This document shows, piece by piece, positions 1 through 10,020 of a DNA stretch of 64,000 bases. Within the stretch, counting starts at the first letter, position 1, and each line of letters starts with the position of its first letter. This DNA is from Chloroflexota bacterium (GTDB taxonomy: Bacteria > Chloroflexota > Anaerolineae > Aggregatilineales > Phototrophicaceae). The notes beneath the pieces were generated by a model, which saw only the letters and a list, made by a program, of their open reading frames with translations, was not told where the DNA came from and did not search any database. Position numbers and translations under genes: made by a program. The DNA is taken from contig WTGC01000004.1 in assembly GCA_011523705.1 (NCBI GenBank), positions 122,633 through 186,632 on the forward strand, read 5' to 3'.

Positions 1-203
1 TAAAAATGCGTGTGGGCGCAAATCCCGCCCGGCATGACATATTGCCAGCGGGCGTCGACGATCTCGGCGTCGGGGTAGCTCGCCGCCAACTCAGCCTGCG
101 CGCCCATGGCGGCGATACGGTCGCCATCGATATACAGCGCATGATTTGGCAAAATGCGTGGATCAGCGCCCAGCGTGATCAGGTTGGCGTTGATGATCAG
201 CAT
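1..203 (-). CDS. ssnA: SsnA-like aminohydrolase/chlorohydrolase, N-terminal part (gene runs off left edge)
   Basis: Reverse complement from ATG at 203 reads MLIINANLITLGADPRILPNHALYIDGDRIAAMGAQAELAASYPDAEIVDARWQYVMPGGICAHTHF: amidohydrolase N-terminus with 'VMPG-x-C-x-H-x-HF' as in SsnA; genomic context with ygeW/ygeY. Confidence 0.75.
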   Translation of the reverse strand, partial: MLIINANLITLGADPRILPNHALYIDGDRIAAMGAQAELAASYPDAEIVDARWQYVMPGGICAHTHF

Positions 204-234
204 GACCCTTCTCTCTTCTAACCCCTAGGTCAAG

Positions 235-678
235 TCAGCTGCGCAAGGCGTGATAGACCCGGTCGACAAAGAAGTCGCTCTTGAGGTAGAGGTCGCCCAC
301 AAACTCGGCGCCGATGAAGCGGTCCCAGGTGGTGCGTATGAAGCTGATGGGCCGCGCCGGCTGATTGCGTATCGGCGGATCTTTTTGGATCAGATCGCGA
401 AACTGCACCTTGTAATAGACTTCGTCCGCCCGACGCGATTCATCCGGCAGCAGATCGCGGCGCCGCGCTAATTCCAAGCCGGTGATCCGAGCGAAGAAGG
501 CGACGCTGCCGCCCCACTCTTCAAATGATCGGCCGCTGAGGAATAAAGCGATGTATTCGGCGTTCAAACCTCGCGGCAGTTGCCCTTCGGGAATGCGATA
601 CCAATGGTGTCGCCGCGCGATTTCGAAGTCTTTTGCGCGCTTGACAACGCCAATCAGCACGCGGTCGTCAGCAAACAT
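235..678 (-). CDS. conserved hypothetical protein (~147 aa)
   Basis: ORF 235..786; probable start MFADDRVLIGVV at 678, avoiding overlap with the upstream gene. Confidence 0.55.
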   Translation of the reverse strand: MFADDRVLIGVVKRAKDFEIARRHHWYRIPEGQLPRGLNAEYIALFLSGRSFEEWGGSVAFFARITGLELARRRDLLPDESRRADEVYYKVQFRDLIQKDPPIRNQPARPISFIRTTWDRFIGAEFVGDLYLKSDFFVDRVYHALRS

Positions 679-694
679 TGCCCCTTCCGTTTCC

Positions 695-2077
695 TTAGCG
701 CGCGCCCCGCTGCGCCAGCAGGCGCTTGTCGATCTCGATGACCCGCTCTTGATGCCCCAGCCACCAGTCCGGATCGCGCTGGGCATCGAGCTCGGCGACT
801 GTTTTGCCTTGCTGCTCGACCCAAGTATAATACTTCAAATTGTGCCATCGTTCACGGGCGGCGCGCTCGCCTTCCATGATCCAATCGCTGCCGGCGCGAT
901 GGTAAACGCCATCGACGATGGCTGTCGCTCCCGCTTCATCCAGCGCGCCCTGAGCAGTTCGCATATTCGCCATCACTGAAAGATAACGCTCCATGGCGTC
1001 GGTCGCCACCGTCACGATGACGTCTTGCCCGTTCATCTTATAGAATTTCGCGGTCTTGATGGCGCCGATAATATTGCAGACGCCGCTGATGCCCAGGTTA
1101 TCGGCCAAGGCGGCCACGGCGCTTTCCTCCAGGCCGAAGCGCCGCGTCAATGCTTCGCGCCCCTTTTCTTCCCAAAGGACGCGCAATCCATTTAAGGCAT
1201 CCAAATCGTCAATCGCCATGAGCGCGTCCATGTTGAAGACATTGTGGATCCAGGTCACATGCTTGTCGCCAATGCCCTGGATCTCATGCGCGCCATAGCC
1301 GTTGTTATAGAGAGTGGGACACTGGATCGGCTCCAAGCCCACAATTTTGTGCTCGGGCCAGACCTGCTTGAGGCGGTCGCCGGCCGCGATTGTGCCGGCG
1401 CTGCCCATGGCCGAGACGAAGGCGGAAATCCGACCGGCGCCGATGCCGGCGTCCTTCAGTTCGGCCGCCAATTCGACCAGCGTATTGCCCGTCACATAAT
1501 AGTGAAAGCGATAATTGCCCATCACTTCAAATTGATTCAATACGCGAATTTTGGGATCGCTGCCGCGCAGACGCTTGACTTCGTCGTAGATCTCTTTCAC
1601 ATTGCTTTCACTTCCAGCGGTGCGGATGATGCGCGCGCCGTAACTGCTGATGCGATCGAAGCGCTCCTGGCTCATCTCCTCGGGCAGGACGACGATGCTG
1701 TCATATTCCATGCGACAGCCGATGAAGGCGCCGCCGATGCCATAATTGCCCGTTGAGGGCCAAACCAGGGTATGCACCGCCGGATCGACTTCGCCCAACA
1801 ATTGTTCTTCCAGCAAGACAGAATAAGCCGCGCCAACCTTGTGGCTGCCCGAGGGAAAACGCTTGCCATAAATCACCACGATCTGGGCCTCGACGCCGGT
1901 CAATTCGCGCGGCAGCACGATGTGATACACCTGATTCTGTGGATCGCGCCAGGTAATATTATAAAGATTCAGCGGATTCAAGGGGTCGGCATCCAAAGCG
2001 GCGATTGCCTCCGACCGAATGGCCGGGTTCATCTTTTGCGGATGCAGCATTTCTTCAAAGGTGGGACCGGTTATCAT
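695..2077 (-). CDS. fold-type-II PLP-dependent enzyme (cysteine synthase/diaminopropionate ammonia-lyase-like)
   Basis: GSHKVGAA (putative PLP lysine), 'PSTGNYGIGGAFIGCRM' Asn loop; clustered with carbamate kinase, YgeW and YgeY. Confidence 0.75.
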   Translation of the reverse strand: MITGPTFEEMLHPQKMNPAIRSEAIAALDADPLNPLNLYNITWRDPQNQVYHIVLPRELTGVEAQIVVIYGKRFPSGSHKVGAAYSVLLEEQLLGEVDPAVHTLVWPSTGNYGIGGAFIGCRMEYDSIVVLPEEMSQERFDRISSYGARIIRTAGSESNVKEIYDEVKRLRGSDPKIRVLNQFEVMGNYRFHYYVTGNTLVELAAELKDAGIGAGRISAFVSAMGSAGTIAAGDRLKQVWPEHKIVGLEPIQCPTLYNNGYGAHEIQGIGDKHVTWIHNVFNMDALMAIDDLDALNGLRVLWEEKGREALTRRFGLEESAVAALADNLGISGVCNIIGAIKTAKFYKMNGQDVIVTVATDAMERYLSVMANMRTAQGALDEAGATAIVDGVYHRAGSDWIMEGERAARERWHNLKYYTWVEQQGKTVAELDAQRDPDWWLGHQERVIEIDKRLLAQRGAR

Positions 2078-2087
2078 TTGGAGGTTC

Positions 2088-2339
2088 TCAGTCTGCGCTG
2101 GGCGCGTCGTCTCCCGACAAGTTTAGCTGCTGTTCAATCAGGCGCATGTCATTTAGTAGCTCGGTTCGCTTCCGCGCCCATTCGCGATACTGGCGCAGGT
2201 CAGCGGCCGACATCTCCTTGGGCTCGCCGCGGCTCGCGGTGACGAGCTCATCAATCTTGCTGTCCAGCGCTTCATAAGCCTCGACCAATTGTCGGTATTG
2301 CCGCACCAAGGCAAGCTGGTCGCTTTTCTCAGGAGGCAT
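2088..2339 (-). CDS. small coiled-coil-like hypothetical protein (83 aa)
   Basis: MPPEKSDQLALVRQYRQLVEAYEALDSKIDELV...; overlaps end of the glycosyltransferase gene by 11 nt (translational coupling). Confidence 0.5.
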   Translation of the reverse strand: MPPEKSDQLALVRQYRQLVEAYEALDSKIDELVTASRGEPKEMSAADLRQYREWARKRTELLNDMRLIEQQLNLSGDDAPSAD

Positions 2340-3375
2340 CGCCTTCGGCCTCCAAATTCGCCTCGGCAAGCGGATCAGTCCTATTCGCACTTGCTTCCAT
2401 CGTGACGGCGATACGCTGGTTCGCCACCGGCGCTTCGGCCAAGCCTGTTGTCGCCGCGACCACGTAGAGGGGTCGGTCGCGCGATTCATCGTAGCTGCGC
2501 GCCACATACTGTCCGATGACGAAGAGGAAAAACAACTGAAACGAACTCAAGAGCAGCAGGAGCACGATCGTGGTCGCCTGACCGCCGAAAAAACCTTCAC
2601 CCATCGTCAGCCGCAGGACGGAAATCACCAAGCCCACCAGTAATGAAAGCACCGCTAAAATAAAGCTGATATAAATCATAATCTGCAAGGGGAAGAAGGA
2701 AAAGCTGGTAACCGCGTCGAGGGCGAATGCGATCATCTTGCCCAGCGGATACTTGGTCTCGCCCCAGACCCGCCGCTCGCGCACATATTCGACGCCGGTC
2801 TGTTTGTAGCCGACCCAACTGGTCATCCCGCGGATGAAGCGATGATGCTCGCGCATTTGCTTCAGCACCAGCGCCACCCGCGCATCCATCAAGCGAAAGT
2901 CGCCGGTATCGACTGGAATGTTGATGTCGGTGATGCGATGGATCAGCCGGTAAAAGAGCTTGGCGCTGATCCGTTTCCAGAAGCGCTCGCCTTTGCGCTG
3001 CGCGCGCACGGCGTATACCACTTCAAAACCTTCTTTCCATTTGGCGATCAGGTGCGGTATCGCCGCCGGCGGATCTTGCAAGTCGGCGTCGATCAAGATG
3101 ACGGCTTCGCCGCTGGCGTAGTCGATGCCGGCCGTCACCGCGATCTGGTGGCCGAAATTGCGCGCGAAGCTGATTACTTTTATCCGATTGTCGGCCTTTG
3201 CCAGTTCGAGCATGAGTTCATAGGAACCATCGGTACTGCCGTCGTTGACGATCAGCAATTCCCAGCTTTCGCCGACAGATTCGAGCGCGTTGACGACCTC
3301 CGCGTAGAATTGCCTCAGATTGCCCTCTTCATTGAAGACGGGCGCGACGACCGAATATTTCGGAGGCGCTTTCAT
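2329..3375 (-). CDS. GT2-family glycosyltransferase (DPM1/GtrB-like) with C-terminal TM helices
   Basis: SVVAPVFNEEGNLRQFY, LIVNDGSTDGSYE, ILIDADLQDPPAAIP motifs; two hydrophobic C-terminal segments. Confidence 0.9.
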   Translation of the reverse strand: MKAPPKYSVVAPVFNEEGNLRQFYAEVVNALESVGESWELLIVNDGSTDGSYELMLELAKADNRIKVISFARNFGHQIAVTAGIDYASGEAVILIDADLQDPPAAIPHLIAKWKEGFEVVYAVRAQRKGERFWKRISAKLFYRLIHRITDINIPVDTGDFRLMDARVALVLKQMREHHRFIRGMTSWVGYKQTGVEYVRERRVWGETKYPLGKMIAFALDAVTSFSFFPLQIMIYISFILAVLSLLVGLVISVLRLTMGEGFFGGQATTIVLLLLLSSFQLFFLFVIGQYVARSYDESRDRPLYVVAATTGLAEAPVANQRIAVTMEASANRTDPLAEANLEAEGDAS

Positions 3376-4628
3376 ACCAGCCCGGCGCTCTTCAAGGCGA
3401 CCTCGACCGCCGCGCGATCAGCCGCGACCCGGGTCCCGCCCGATACCGATTTCCGGGCGCGGTCGACGTCCTTGAGACCATTACCGGTGCTGACGATGCA
3501 GACGCTTTCATCGCCGTCGATGAGACCGGCGCTCACCGCTCGCTTCAAGCCGGCATAGGTAGCGGCGGCTGCCGGCTCGGCGAAGACCCCGCTCAGTTGG
3601 GCGAATTCCGGTATCGCCGCTTGAATCATAGCATCGGAAACCGTGACGTAGCAGCCATCCGTGCGGCGCACCGCCCGCAAGGCTTTGGCGCGATCGCGAG
3701 GCAGTTCCGAAGCGATGCTGTCGGCGATGGTTGCGACCGCTTCTCGTTTGACATCTAGCGGGTCCAGCCCCTGGTCAAAGGCTTTGGCCAAAACAGCGCT
3801 GCCTTCAGCCTGAACGCCAAGCAGCCGCGGCATGCGATTGATCCAGCCCAACTGACGAAGATCGTAAAAGCCTTTGTACAGCCCACTGATGATGCTGCCG
3901 TCGCCGACGCTGACGGCGACCACATCAGGCGCGCGCCAATTCAACTGCTCGGCAATTTCCAAAGCGACGGTTTTCTTGCCCTCGGTCGTGTAGGGATTGA
4001 CGCCGGTATTGCGAGAATACCAGCTCTGCGCGGCGCAGGTCTCCAGGCAGAGGTCAAAAGCTTCGTCGTAGCTGCCCTCGACCAAGAGCACGTGGGCGCC
4101 ATAGACCAGCAATTGCGCGATCTTGGCCGCTGGCGCGCTGGCCGGCACGAATATGACGATGTCGACCTCGGGGGTGGAAGCGCCCAAACCAGCCAAGGCG
4201 GCCGCCGCGTTGCCGGTGCTGGCGGTGCTGACCGTGCTGAAGCCCAGCTCCAGAGCGCGCGCCAATACGAGCGCGCTGGCGCGATCCTTCAGCGAGCCGG
4301 TGGGGTTGGCGCCGTCGTCTTTCACGTAGACACTTCGCAGTCCGAGCTTTTGCGCGATTCGCGGCGCGTCGTAAAGTGGCGTCCAACCGACAGACAGCGG
4401 CGGGACCACCGCCTCGGGAGCCAGCGGCATCAGCGATTTGTAGCGCCAGCAATTGGCGGCGGACGAAGCGCTCAGTTCATCTCTATCCAGCTGGGAGCGC
4501 AATGCGGCGTAGTCATACAGAATATCGAGCGTTCCCAATTCGCCATGCGCCGGGCAGGTATAGCTGACTTCGTCAACCCCAAAGCGGCAATCACCGATGA
4601 CACAGCGCAATTCCTTTACTTCCGCCAT
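3372..4628 (-). CDS. threonine-synthase-like PLP-dependent lyase
   Basis: PTGSLKDRASALVLARA lysine motif, STGNAAAALAGLGA, SVGDGSIISGLYKGF; start MAEVKELRCVIGDC at 4628. Confidence 0.8.
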   Translation of the reverse strand: MAEVKELRCVIGDCRFGVDEVSYTCPAHGELGTLDILYDYAALRSQLDRDELSASSAANCWRYKSLMPLAPEAVVPPLSVGWTPLYDAPRIAQKLGLRSVYVKDDGANPTGSLKDRASALVLARALELGFSTVSTASTGNAAAALAGLGASTPEVDIVIFVPASAPAAKIAQLLVYGAHVLLVEGSYDEAFDLCLETCAAQSWYSRNTGVNPYTTEGKKTVALEIAEQLNWRAPDVVAVSVGDGSIISGLYKGFYDLRQLGWINRMPRLLGVQAEGSAVLAKAFDQGLDPLDVKREAVATIADSIASELPRDRAKALRAVRRTDGCYVTVSDAMIQAAIPEFAQLSGVFAEPAAAATYAGLKRAVSAGLIDGDESVCIVSTGNGLKDVDRARKSVSGGTRVAADRAAVEVALKSAGLV

Positions 4629-4773
4629 GGCCAATATGTCTCTTGTTTCGCAAACCTCTTGCTCATGCCAGGCATTGGCTTGCTTTTTGCTGTAATCACC
4701 TTTGATACGATTCCATGCCGGCGCGCGGGATGCAGTATCGATACTTCTATTGCCGTATACACCGATTCTGCCC

Positions 4774-5733
4774 TTAACCCGTGCCGCCAGGGACGATTCG
4801 CGTACCCGTTTCATTGTGCAGCGCCCGCGTGATATTTGTCGGACTGGTGATGATCGCGCGCGGCCCCCCATTGTGTACGAAGTCTATCGCCGCATCTATC
4901 TTGGGGTACATGCTGCCGCGGGCGAAATGACCCGCTTCCAGGTAGCGGCGCGCTTCATCCAGCGTGATCTCATCCAGTTTGCGCTCGCGCGACGTGTTGA
5001 AATCCAAACAGACTCTTTCCACGCCGGTAGAAATCAGCAGCAGGTCGGCGCGCAGCGTCTGCGCCAGCAAGCTGCTCGCGCGGTCTTTATCGATCACCGC
5101 GGCGACGCCTCGCAGACTTCCATATTCGTTGCGCACGACCGGCACGCCGCCACCGCCACATACAATGACGATGTAACCGGCCAGCACAAGCGCCTGAATC
5201 GCGTTAATCTCGTTGACCACGAGGGGCTTGGGCGAGGCGACCACGCGCCGCCAGCCGCGGCCAGCATCTTCGAAGACCTGCCAGCCTTCAGCCTCGGCCT
5301 TATCGGCTTGCGCCCGCGTCATGAAGCCGCCGATGGGTTTGTCCGGATGATCGAAGGCCGGGTCCTCGGGATCGACGCGCATCTGGGTGATGATGGTGGC
5401 GACGGTGTGGTTCATGCCGACCCGCCGCAGCGAATTGTCCAGCGCCTGCTGCAGCATATAGCCGATGCTGCCCTGGGTATCGGCCACCACCAGGTCCAGC
5501 GGCACATCATGGATGCCGGCCTCGCGCATGGCGATCTCGGACCGCTGCATAATGTAGCCGACCTGGGGACCGTTGCCGTGGGTGATGATGACCTGCCAGC
5601 CATCGGCGATCATATCGGCGATATGACGACAGGTTTCCCGCACCGCTTGCCATTGCTCGTCGATATGGGGGTTGCGCGGGTCCGGAATCAGCGAATTGCC
5701 GCCGATCGCCACCACCACCAGTTTATCGATCAT
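4774..5733 (-). CDS. arcC: carbamate kinase
   Basis: AIGGNSLIPDP, VIITHGNGPQVGYI, VCGGGGVPVV, IDKDRASSLLA motifs. Confidence 0.92.
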   Translation of the reverse strand: MIDKLVVVAIGGNSLIPDPRNPHIDEQWQAVRETCRHIADMIADGWQVIITHGNGPQVGYIMQRSEIAMREAGIHDVPLDLVVADTQGSIGYMLQQALDNSLRRVGMNHTVATIITQMRVDPEDPAFDHPDKPIGGFMTRAQADKAEAEGWQVFEDAGRGWRRVVASPKPLVVNEINAIQALVLAGYIVIVCGGGGVPVVRNEYGSLRGVAAVIDKDRASSLLAQTLRADLLLISTGVERVCLDFNTSRERKLDEITLDEARRYLEAGHFARGSMYPKIDAAIDFVHNGGPRAIITSPTNITRALHNETGTRIVPGGTG

Positions 5734-5793
5734 CGTCAGCCGCTCTCACTCGGCGCCGTCAGCATCGACGAAGTCTCTCTTTAATTCATCCGA

Positions 5794-6774
5794 CTATCGC
5801 ATTGTCAGCGCCATTGCCGCCTTCTGCACATGCAGCCGGTTCTCTGCTTCATCATAGACGACGCTTTGAGGACCATCAATGACACTGTCGGTCACCTCAA
5901 TATTGCGATCGGCCGGCAAGCAATGCATGTAGATGGCGTCGTCGTTGGCCAGCGCCATGCGCCGGTCATCGGTGATCCAGTCCTGGTACTTGGCGCCGAT
6001 TTCGGCCGATTCCGCATCGTCTTCGGTGGTGAGCCAGCTGCCCCAACTCTTTGGATAGAGGATATCCGCGCCCGCGAAACCAGCATCAAAGTCGTCCAGG
6101 ATCTCAAAGGATCCGCCGTGTTTCGTCGTGTTTTCCTTGGCCTGTTCAATGATGTCCGGCATTAGCTGGTATTCCGGCGGCCGCGTCAGGCGGACATTCA
6201 TGCCGAAGCGCGACATCAGCAAAACGAGACTCTGCGGCACCGATATCGGTTTCTGATAACTTGAGGCGTAAGCCCAGCTGATGTTGATGGTCTTGCCGCG
6301 CAGGTCGCGCCCGAATTTCTCCTGTATGGTCATCAGGTCGGCCAGGATTTGAAAGGGATGATAGACCTCGCATTGCATATTCAGCACGGGCACGCGGCTG
6401 GCCTCCGCCACCGCGTTGATATAGGCGTTGCCGATGCCCCAGTCACACTGGCGAATGGCGATACCATCGGTATAACGACCGACAATTTCGCCAATTTCCT
6501 TCGCCGTATCGCCATGGCTGATCTGCGTCGTCGTGCTGTCGATGAATTGAGCGTGGCCGCCCAATTGAGCCATACCCGCTTCAAAGCTGATGCGGGTGCG
6601 CGTGCTGGTGAAAAAGAAGAGCAGCGCCAGCACTTTGTCGCGCAGCAAGGCATGAGGCTCACCCAGTGCGCGCTTTCGCTTCAGGTCCCAAGCGACATCC
6701 AGCAGCGTCTCTATCTCTTCCTTCGACCAGTCTTGTGTGCTGATAAGGTCCCGACCTCGCAAGTCCGTTTGCAT
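5794..6774 (-). CDS. ygeW: knotted carbamoyltransferase YgeW family
   Basis: STRTR carbamoyl-phosphate motif, QISHGDTAKE, ISWAYASSYQKPISVPQ, GADILYPKSWG, YMHCLPAD. Confidence 0.9.
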   Translation of the reverse strand: MQTDLRGRDLISTQDWSKEEIETLLDVAWDLKRKRALGEPHALLRDKVLALLFFFTSTRTRISFEAGMAQLGGHAQFIDSTTTQISHGDTAKEIGEIVGRYTDGIAIRQCDWGIGNAYINAVAEASRVPVLNMQCEVYHPFQILADLMTIQEKFGRDLRGKTINISWAYASSYQKPISVPQSLVLLMSRFGMNVRLTRPPEYQLMPDIIEQAKENTTKHGGSFEILDDFDAGFAGADILYPKSWGSWLTTEDDAESAEIGAKYQDWITDDRRMALANDDAIYMHCLPADRNIEVTDSVIDGPQSVVYDEAENRLHVQKAAMALTMR

Positions 6775-6818
6775 TGCTCGCTCCTGAAGATTACCGGCGT
6801 AATTTTGCTTGCATTAGC

Positions 6819-6962
6819 GGGCGAGCCACCGGCTCGCCCCTACAGGTCCTTCTGGTTTGCCGGCGAGACGAGTCTCGCCCCTACAGGTCCTTCTGGTTTG
6901 CCAGCGAGACGAGTCTCGCCCCTACAGGTCCTTCTTTTTCGCGGGCGAAACAAGTTTCGCCC
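6819..6962. repeat. Four-unit tandem array of hairpin-forming palindromes (~41-42 bp period)
   Basis: Stems GGGCGAGCC/GGCTCGCCC (6819-6839), GGCGAGAC/GTCTCGCC (6862-6879), GCGAGAC/GTCTCGC (6904-6919), GGGCGAAAC/GTTTCGCCC (6943-6962), separated by CCTACAGGTCCTTCTGGTTTGC-like linkers. Confidence 0.9.
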
Positions 6963-6981
6963 CTACATCGTCGTCTGTCCT

Positions 6982-8196
6982 TTAGCGTGCGCCGTTCAGC
7001 GTTTGCTGAAGAATGGCGGGAAATAGCGCATACCATTCGGTCGAGCGCACGACATCTTCCAGCGGCACCTGGTCCAGCACCGTATGCGCGTGGATCTCAT
7101 TGCCCGGCGCGAAGCCGATGCTGGGAATGCCGGCTTTGCCCGCCCAGTAAATGCCGTTGGTGGAGAAATCCCACTTGCCGGTGTCTACGTGACCATATAG
7201 CACCTCGGCCGCCGACAAGCCGGCCTTCACAATCGGCTCATCTTCTTCATAAGCCCAAGCTGGATAAATCTTGTCCAGCGGGAATACAAATCCGGTATAA
7301 CTCGGCTCGTCATAAACGAGGATCTCGGCGTGGATATCGTCCCGTTGGCCGATAATCGCCTGCAGGCGTTTCAATTCGGTTTCGGGATCTTCGCCAAAGG
7401 TGATGCGGCGATCGACGTAAATGGTCGCCTCATCAGGCACGGCGTTGATGCTGGGGGTCTTGACTTCCATATCGGTGACGGTGATCCGCCCCTGCCCCAG
7501 AAAGTCGTGATCGCCCAATTCCGGCTCAATGTGGCTGATGCGTTCAATGATGGGAAGCAACTTGTAGATCGCGTTATCGCCCAGGTAGTTGCTGGCGGCG
7601 TGGGCGCTTCTGCCCTTGGCCACAATCTTGAATTCGACCCGTCCCTTGTGGCCCCGGTAGATTTGCATTCGGGTCGGCTCGCCGATGACGACAAAGTCCG
7701 GCTTGACGCCCTCGGTTTGTACGAAGGCATGGGGCGCCTGCCCGTCGTTCCATTCTTCCATATTGCCAAAGTAATAAGCGGTGTATCCCTCGAGCAAACC
7801 CAGATCACGCGCCAGCGCCAAGCCATAAACCATGCCGGGCGTGCTGCCCTTTTCATCGCAGGCGCCGCGCGCGTATAAGATGCCGTTCTCGATTTTGCCC
7901 TCGAAGGGATCCCATTCCCACTCATCGGGGTCGCCAATGCCGACCGTGTCGATGTGGCTGTCGTAAAGCAGGATCTGGTCGCCGTGGCCAATCACGCCGA
8001 CGATATTGCCCATCTTGTCCCAGTAGACGTCGTCATAGCCGAGACGCTTCATCTCCTCAGCGATGCGCTCGCCACAAGCGCGAATCTGGTTTTCCATGCT
8101 CGGTATAGCGCAGATCTCACGCAGAAAAGTAATGATCTCTTCCCGCTGCTCTTCCACGCGATGGCGCAAATCTTGAAGTTTTGTATGGTCTACCAT
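6982..8196 (-). CDS. ygeY: YgeY family M20-type hydrolase
   Basis: LLYDSHIDTVGIGD, ARGACDEKGSTPGMVYG, GNMEEWNDGQAPHAFV, GEPTRMQIYRGHKGRVEF. Confidence 0.9.
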   Translation of the reverse strand: MVDHTKLQDLRHRVEEQREEIITFLREICAIPSMENQIRACGERIAEEMKRLGYDDVYWDKMGNIVGVIGHGDQILLYDSHIDTVGIGDPDEWEWDPFEGKIENGILYARGACDEKGSTPGMVYGLALARDLGLLEGYTAYYFGNMEEWNDGQAPHAFVQTEGVKPDFVVIGEPTRMQIYRGHKGRVEFKIVAKGRSAHAASNYLGDNAIYKLLPIIERISHIEPELGDHDFLGQGRITVTDMEVKTPSINAVPDEATIYVDRRITFGEDPETELKRLQAIIGQRDDIHAEILVYDEPSYTGFVFPLDKIYPAWAYEEDEPIVKAGLSAAEVLYGHVDTGKWDFSTNGIYWAGKAGIPSIGFAPGNEIHAHTVLDQVPLEDVVRSTEWYALFPAILQQTLNGAR

Positions 8197-8271
8197 TTCC
8201 TTGCCCGACCCCGTATACCGCCGCCAAACCTCGCCACTTTAGCATAAAATGACAAAATTATGCACGGCTTC

Positions 8272-9984
8272 TTAGACAAATAGATCAACTGATTTGAACT
8301 GTTCGACATCCACCAATCCCACATCAGTGAGTTTCAGTTTGGGAATCACCTCCAGCCCCATAAAACTCATGACCATGAAGGGGTCGGGCATGGGGCTGCC
8401 CAGCGAATGCGCCGCGGCTGTCATCGCTTCGTAGTCGGCGCGCACTTTTTCGATCGGGTCTTCGCTCATCAAGCCGGCGACGGGCAAGGGCAAACGAGCC
8501 AAGACCGCTTCACCGTCGACAGCGGCCAAGCCGCCGCCCATTTCCACGATGGCGCTCACCGCGGTCCTCATGCTTTCATCATCGACGCCGATAACGGCGA
8601 GATTGTGGTGATCGTGCGCCACGGTGCCGGCGATTGCGCCGCGCTGCAAGCCAATTCCCTTGATGAAACCCAAGCCGGTATTGCCGCTGGCCTGATGACG
8701 CTCGATCATGGCGAACTTCAAGATATCGCGTTCGACATCGCTGACGGCGCAGCCATCCACGATCCTGGCGCTTTCGACCCGGTGCTCCGTATACACTTGA
8801 CCCAGCACCTTGCCGATGACGCGAATTTTCTCGCCCCGCGCCGGAATCGTGAAATCGAGCGAATCCCCCGCGATATTGACGCTGGCTGGCAAGTCTATAG
8901 CGCGGGCTTTTTTCCGCTCGCCGATCATGACGCCGTCTTCCGCCACCAGTTCGCCGCCGCGATACACCTGTTGCGCGCGGAATTCGTGTAGATCGGGCAC
9001 GACCAGCAGATCGGCATAGCGACCCGGCGTCAAGGCGCCATATTTGCGCAAGCCAAAGTGCCGGGCCGTGTTGTAGCTGCCCATGCGGATCGCCATGACG
9101 GGGTCGATGCCGGCGGCGATAGCCTGGCGCAACATGAAGTCGATGGAGCCTTCGTCGATGAGGTCGGCCGGGACGCGATCGTCGGTGCAGAAGCAGATGG
9201 CGCCGTGATTTTCGGGCGTGATAAGCGGAAGCAGCGGCAGCAGGTTGCGCGTGCCTGAGCCTTCCCGGACGAAAATGGTCAAACCCAGGCGCAATTTCTC
9301 GCGCGCTTCTTCCAGCGTCGTGCATTCGTGTTCGCTCTGGACGCCAGCCGCTACGTAGGCATTCAGCATTCTGCCTGTCATCGCCGGCGCGTGCCCATCC
9401 AATACCCGCTTTTTGAACAGGGTAATTTTATCCAGCATGCCTTCATCGCCCAGCGCCACGCCCGGATAATTCATCAACTCGGCCAAGCCAGGCACCCAAT
9501 CATGTTCCAGCAGCGGCGCAAGATCTGCCGCTTCCAGTTGCGCGCCAGAAGTTTCCATGTGCGTGGCTGGCACACAGCTCGAGGCCATGACAAACATATT
9601 GAGATAGCCGCCTTTGGCGCGTTCCAGCATATAATGGATGCCGGCGATGCCCAGGACATTGGCGATCTCGTGCGGGTCGGTGATGACACTGGTGACGCCG
9701 TGCGGCACGACAGCCCGCGCGAATTCCGGTGGCGTCACCAGGCTGCTTTCGATATGCACATGCGCGTCGATCAGCCCGGGCGTGACAAACGCGCAGCCCA
9801 GATCAACTTCTCGTTCGCCACTGTAGCCCTCGCCCAGAGCAACGACATGACGGTCATGAATGACGATATCGGTCGGATAAATCTCGCCGCTGATCACATT
9901 GACCAGGCGAGCATTGCGCAGGATCAAATCTGCCGGCACATCGGCGCGGGCCGCGGCCAGACGGTCAACAATAGACATTGGCAC
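8272..9984 (-). CDS. ade: adenine deaminase
   Basis: TPGLIDAHVHIESSLVTP, HGVTSVITDPHEIANVLG, CTDDRVPADL, GLGFIKGIGLQRGAIAGTVAHDHHN. Confidence 0.95.
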   Translation of the reverse strand: MPMSIVDRLAAARADVPADLILRNARLVNVISGEIYPTDIVIHDRHVVALGEGYSGEREVDLGCAFVTPGLIDAHVHIESSLVTPPEFARAVVPHGVTSVITDPHEIANVLGIAGIHYMLERAKGGYLNMFVMASSCVPATHMETSGAQLEAADLAPLLEHDWVPGLAELMNYPGVALGDEGMLDKITLFKKRVLDGHAPAMTGRMLNAYVAAGVQSEHECTTLEEAREKLRLGLTIFVREGSGTRNLLPLLPLITPENHGAICFCTDDRVPADLIDEGSIDFMLRQAIAAGIDPVMAIRMGSYNTARHFGLRKYGALTPGRYADLLVVPDLHEFRAQQVYRGGELVAEDGVMIGERKKARAIDLPASVNIAGDSLDFTIPARGEKIRVIGKVLGQVYTEHRVESARIVDGCAVSDVERDILKFAMIERHQASGNTGLGFIKGIGLQRGAIAGTVAHDHHNLAVIGVDDESMRTAVSAIVEMGGGLAAVDGEAVLARLPLPVAGLMSEDPIEKVRADYEAMTAAAHSLGSPMPDPFMVMSFMGLEVIPKLKLTDVGLVDVEQFKSVDLFV

Positions 9985-10020
9985 TCCTCACAATTTCCGG
10001 CGCTGGATTAGGGAGTGGCA

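Noticed and set aside
6819-6962. Possible CRISPR array
   Set aside because: Repeats are palindromes in near-identical linkers rather than identical repeats with unique spacers; only four units and no cas genes in the window.
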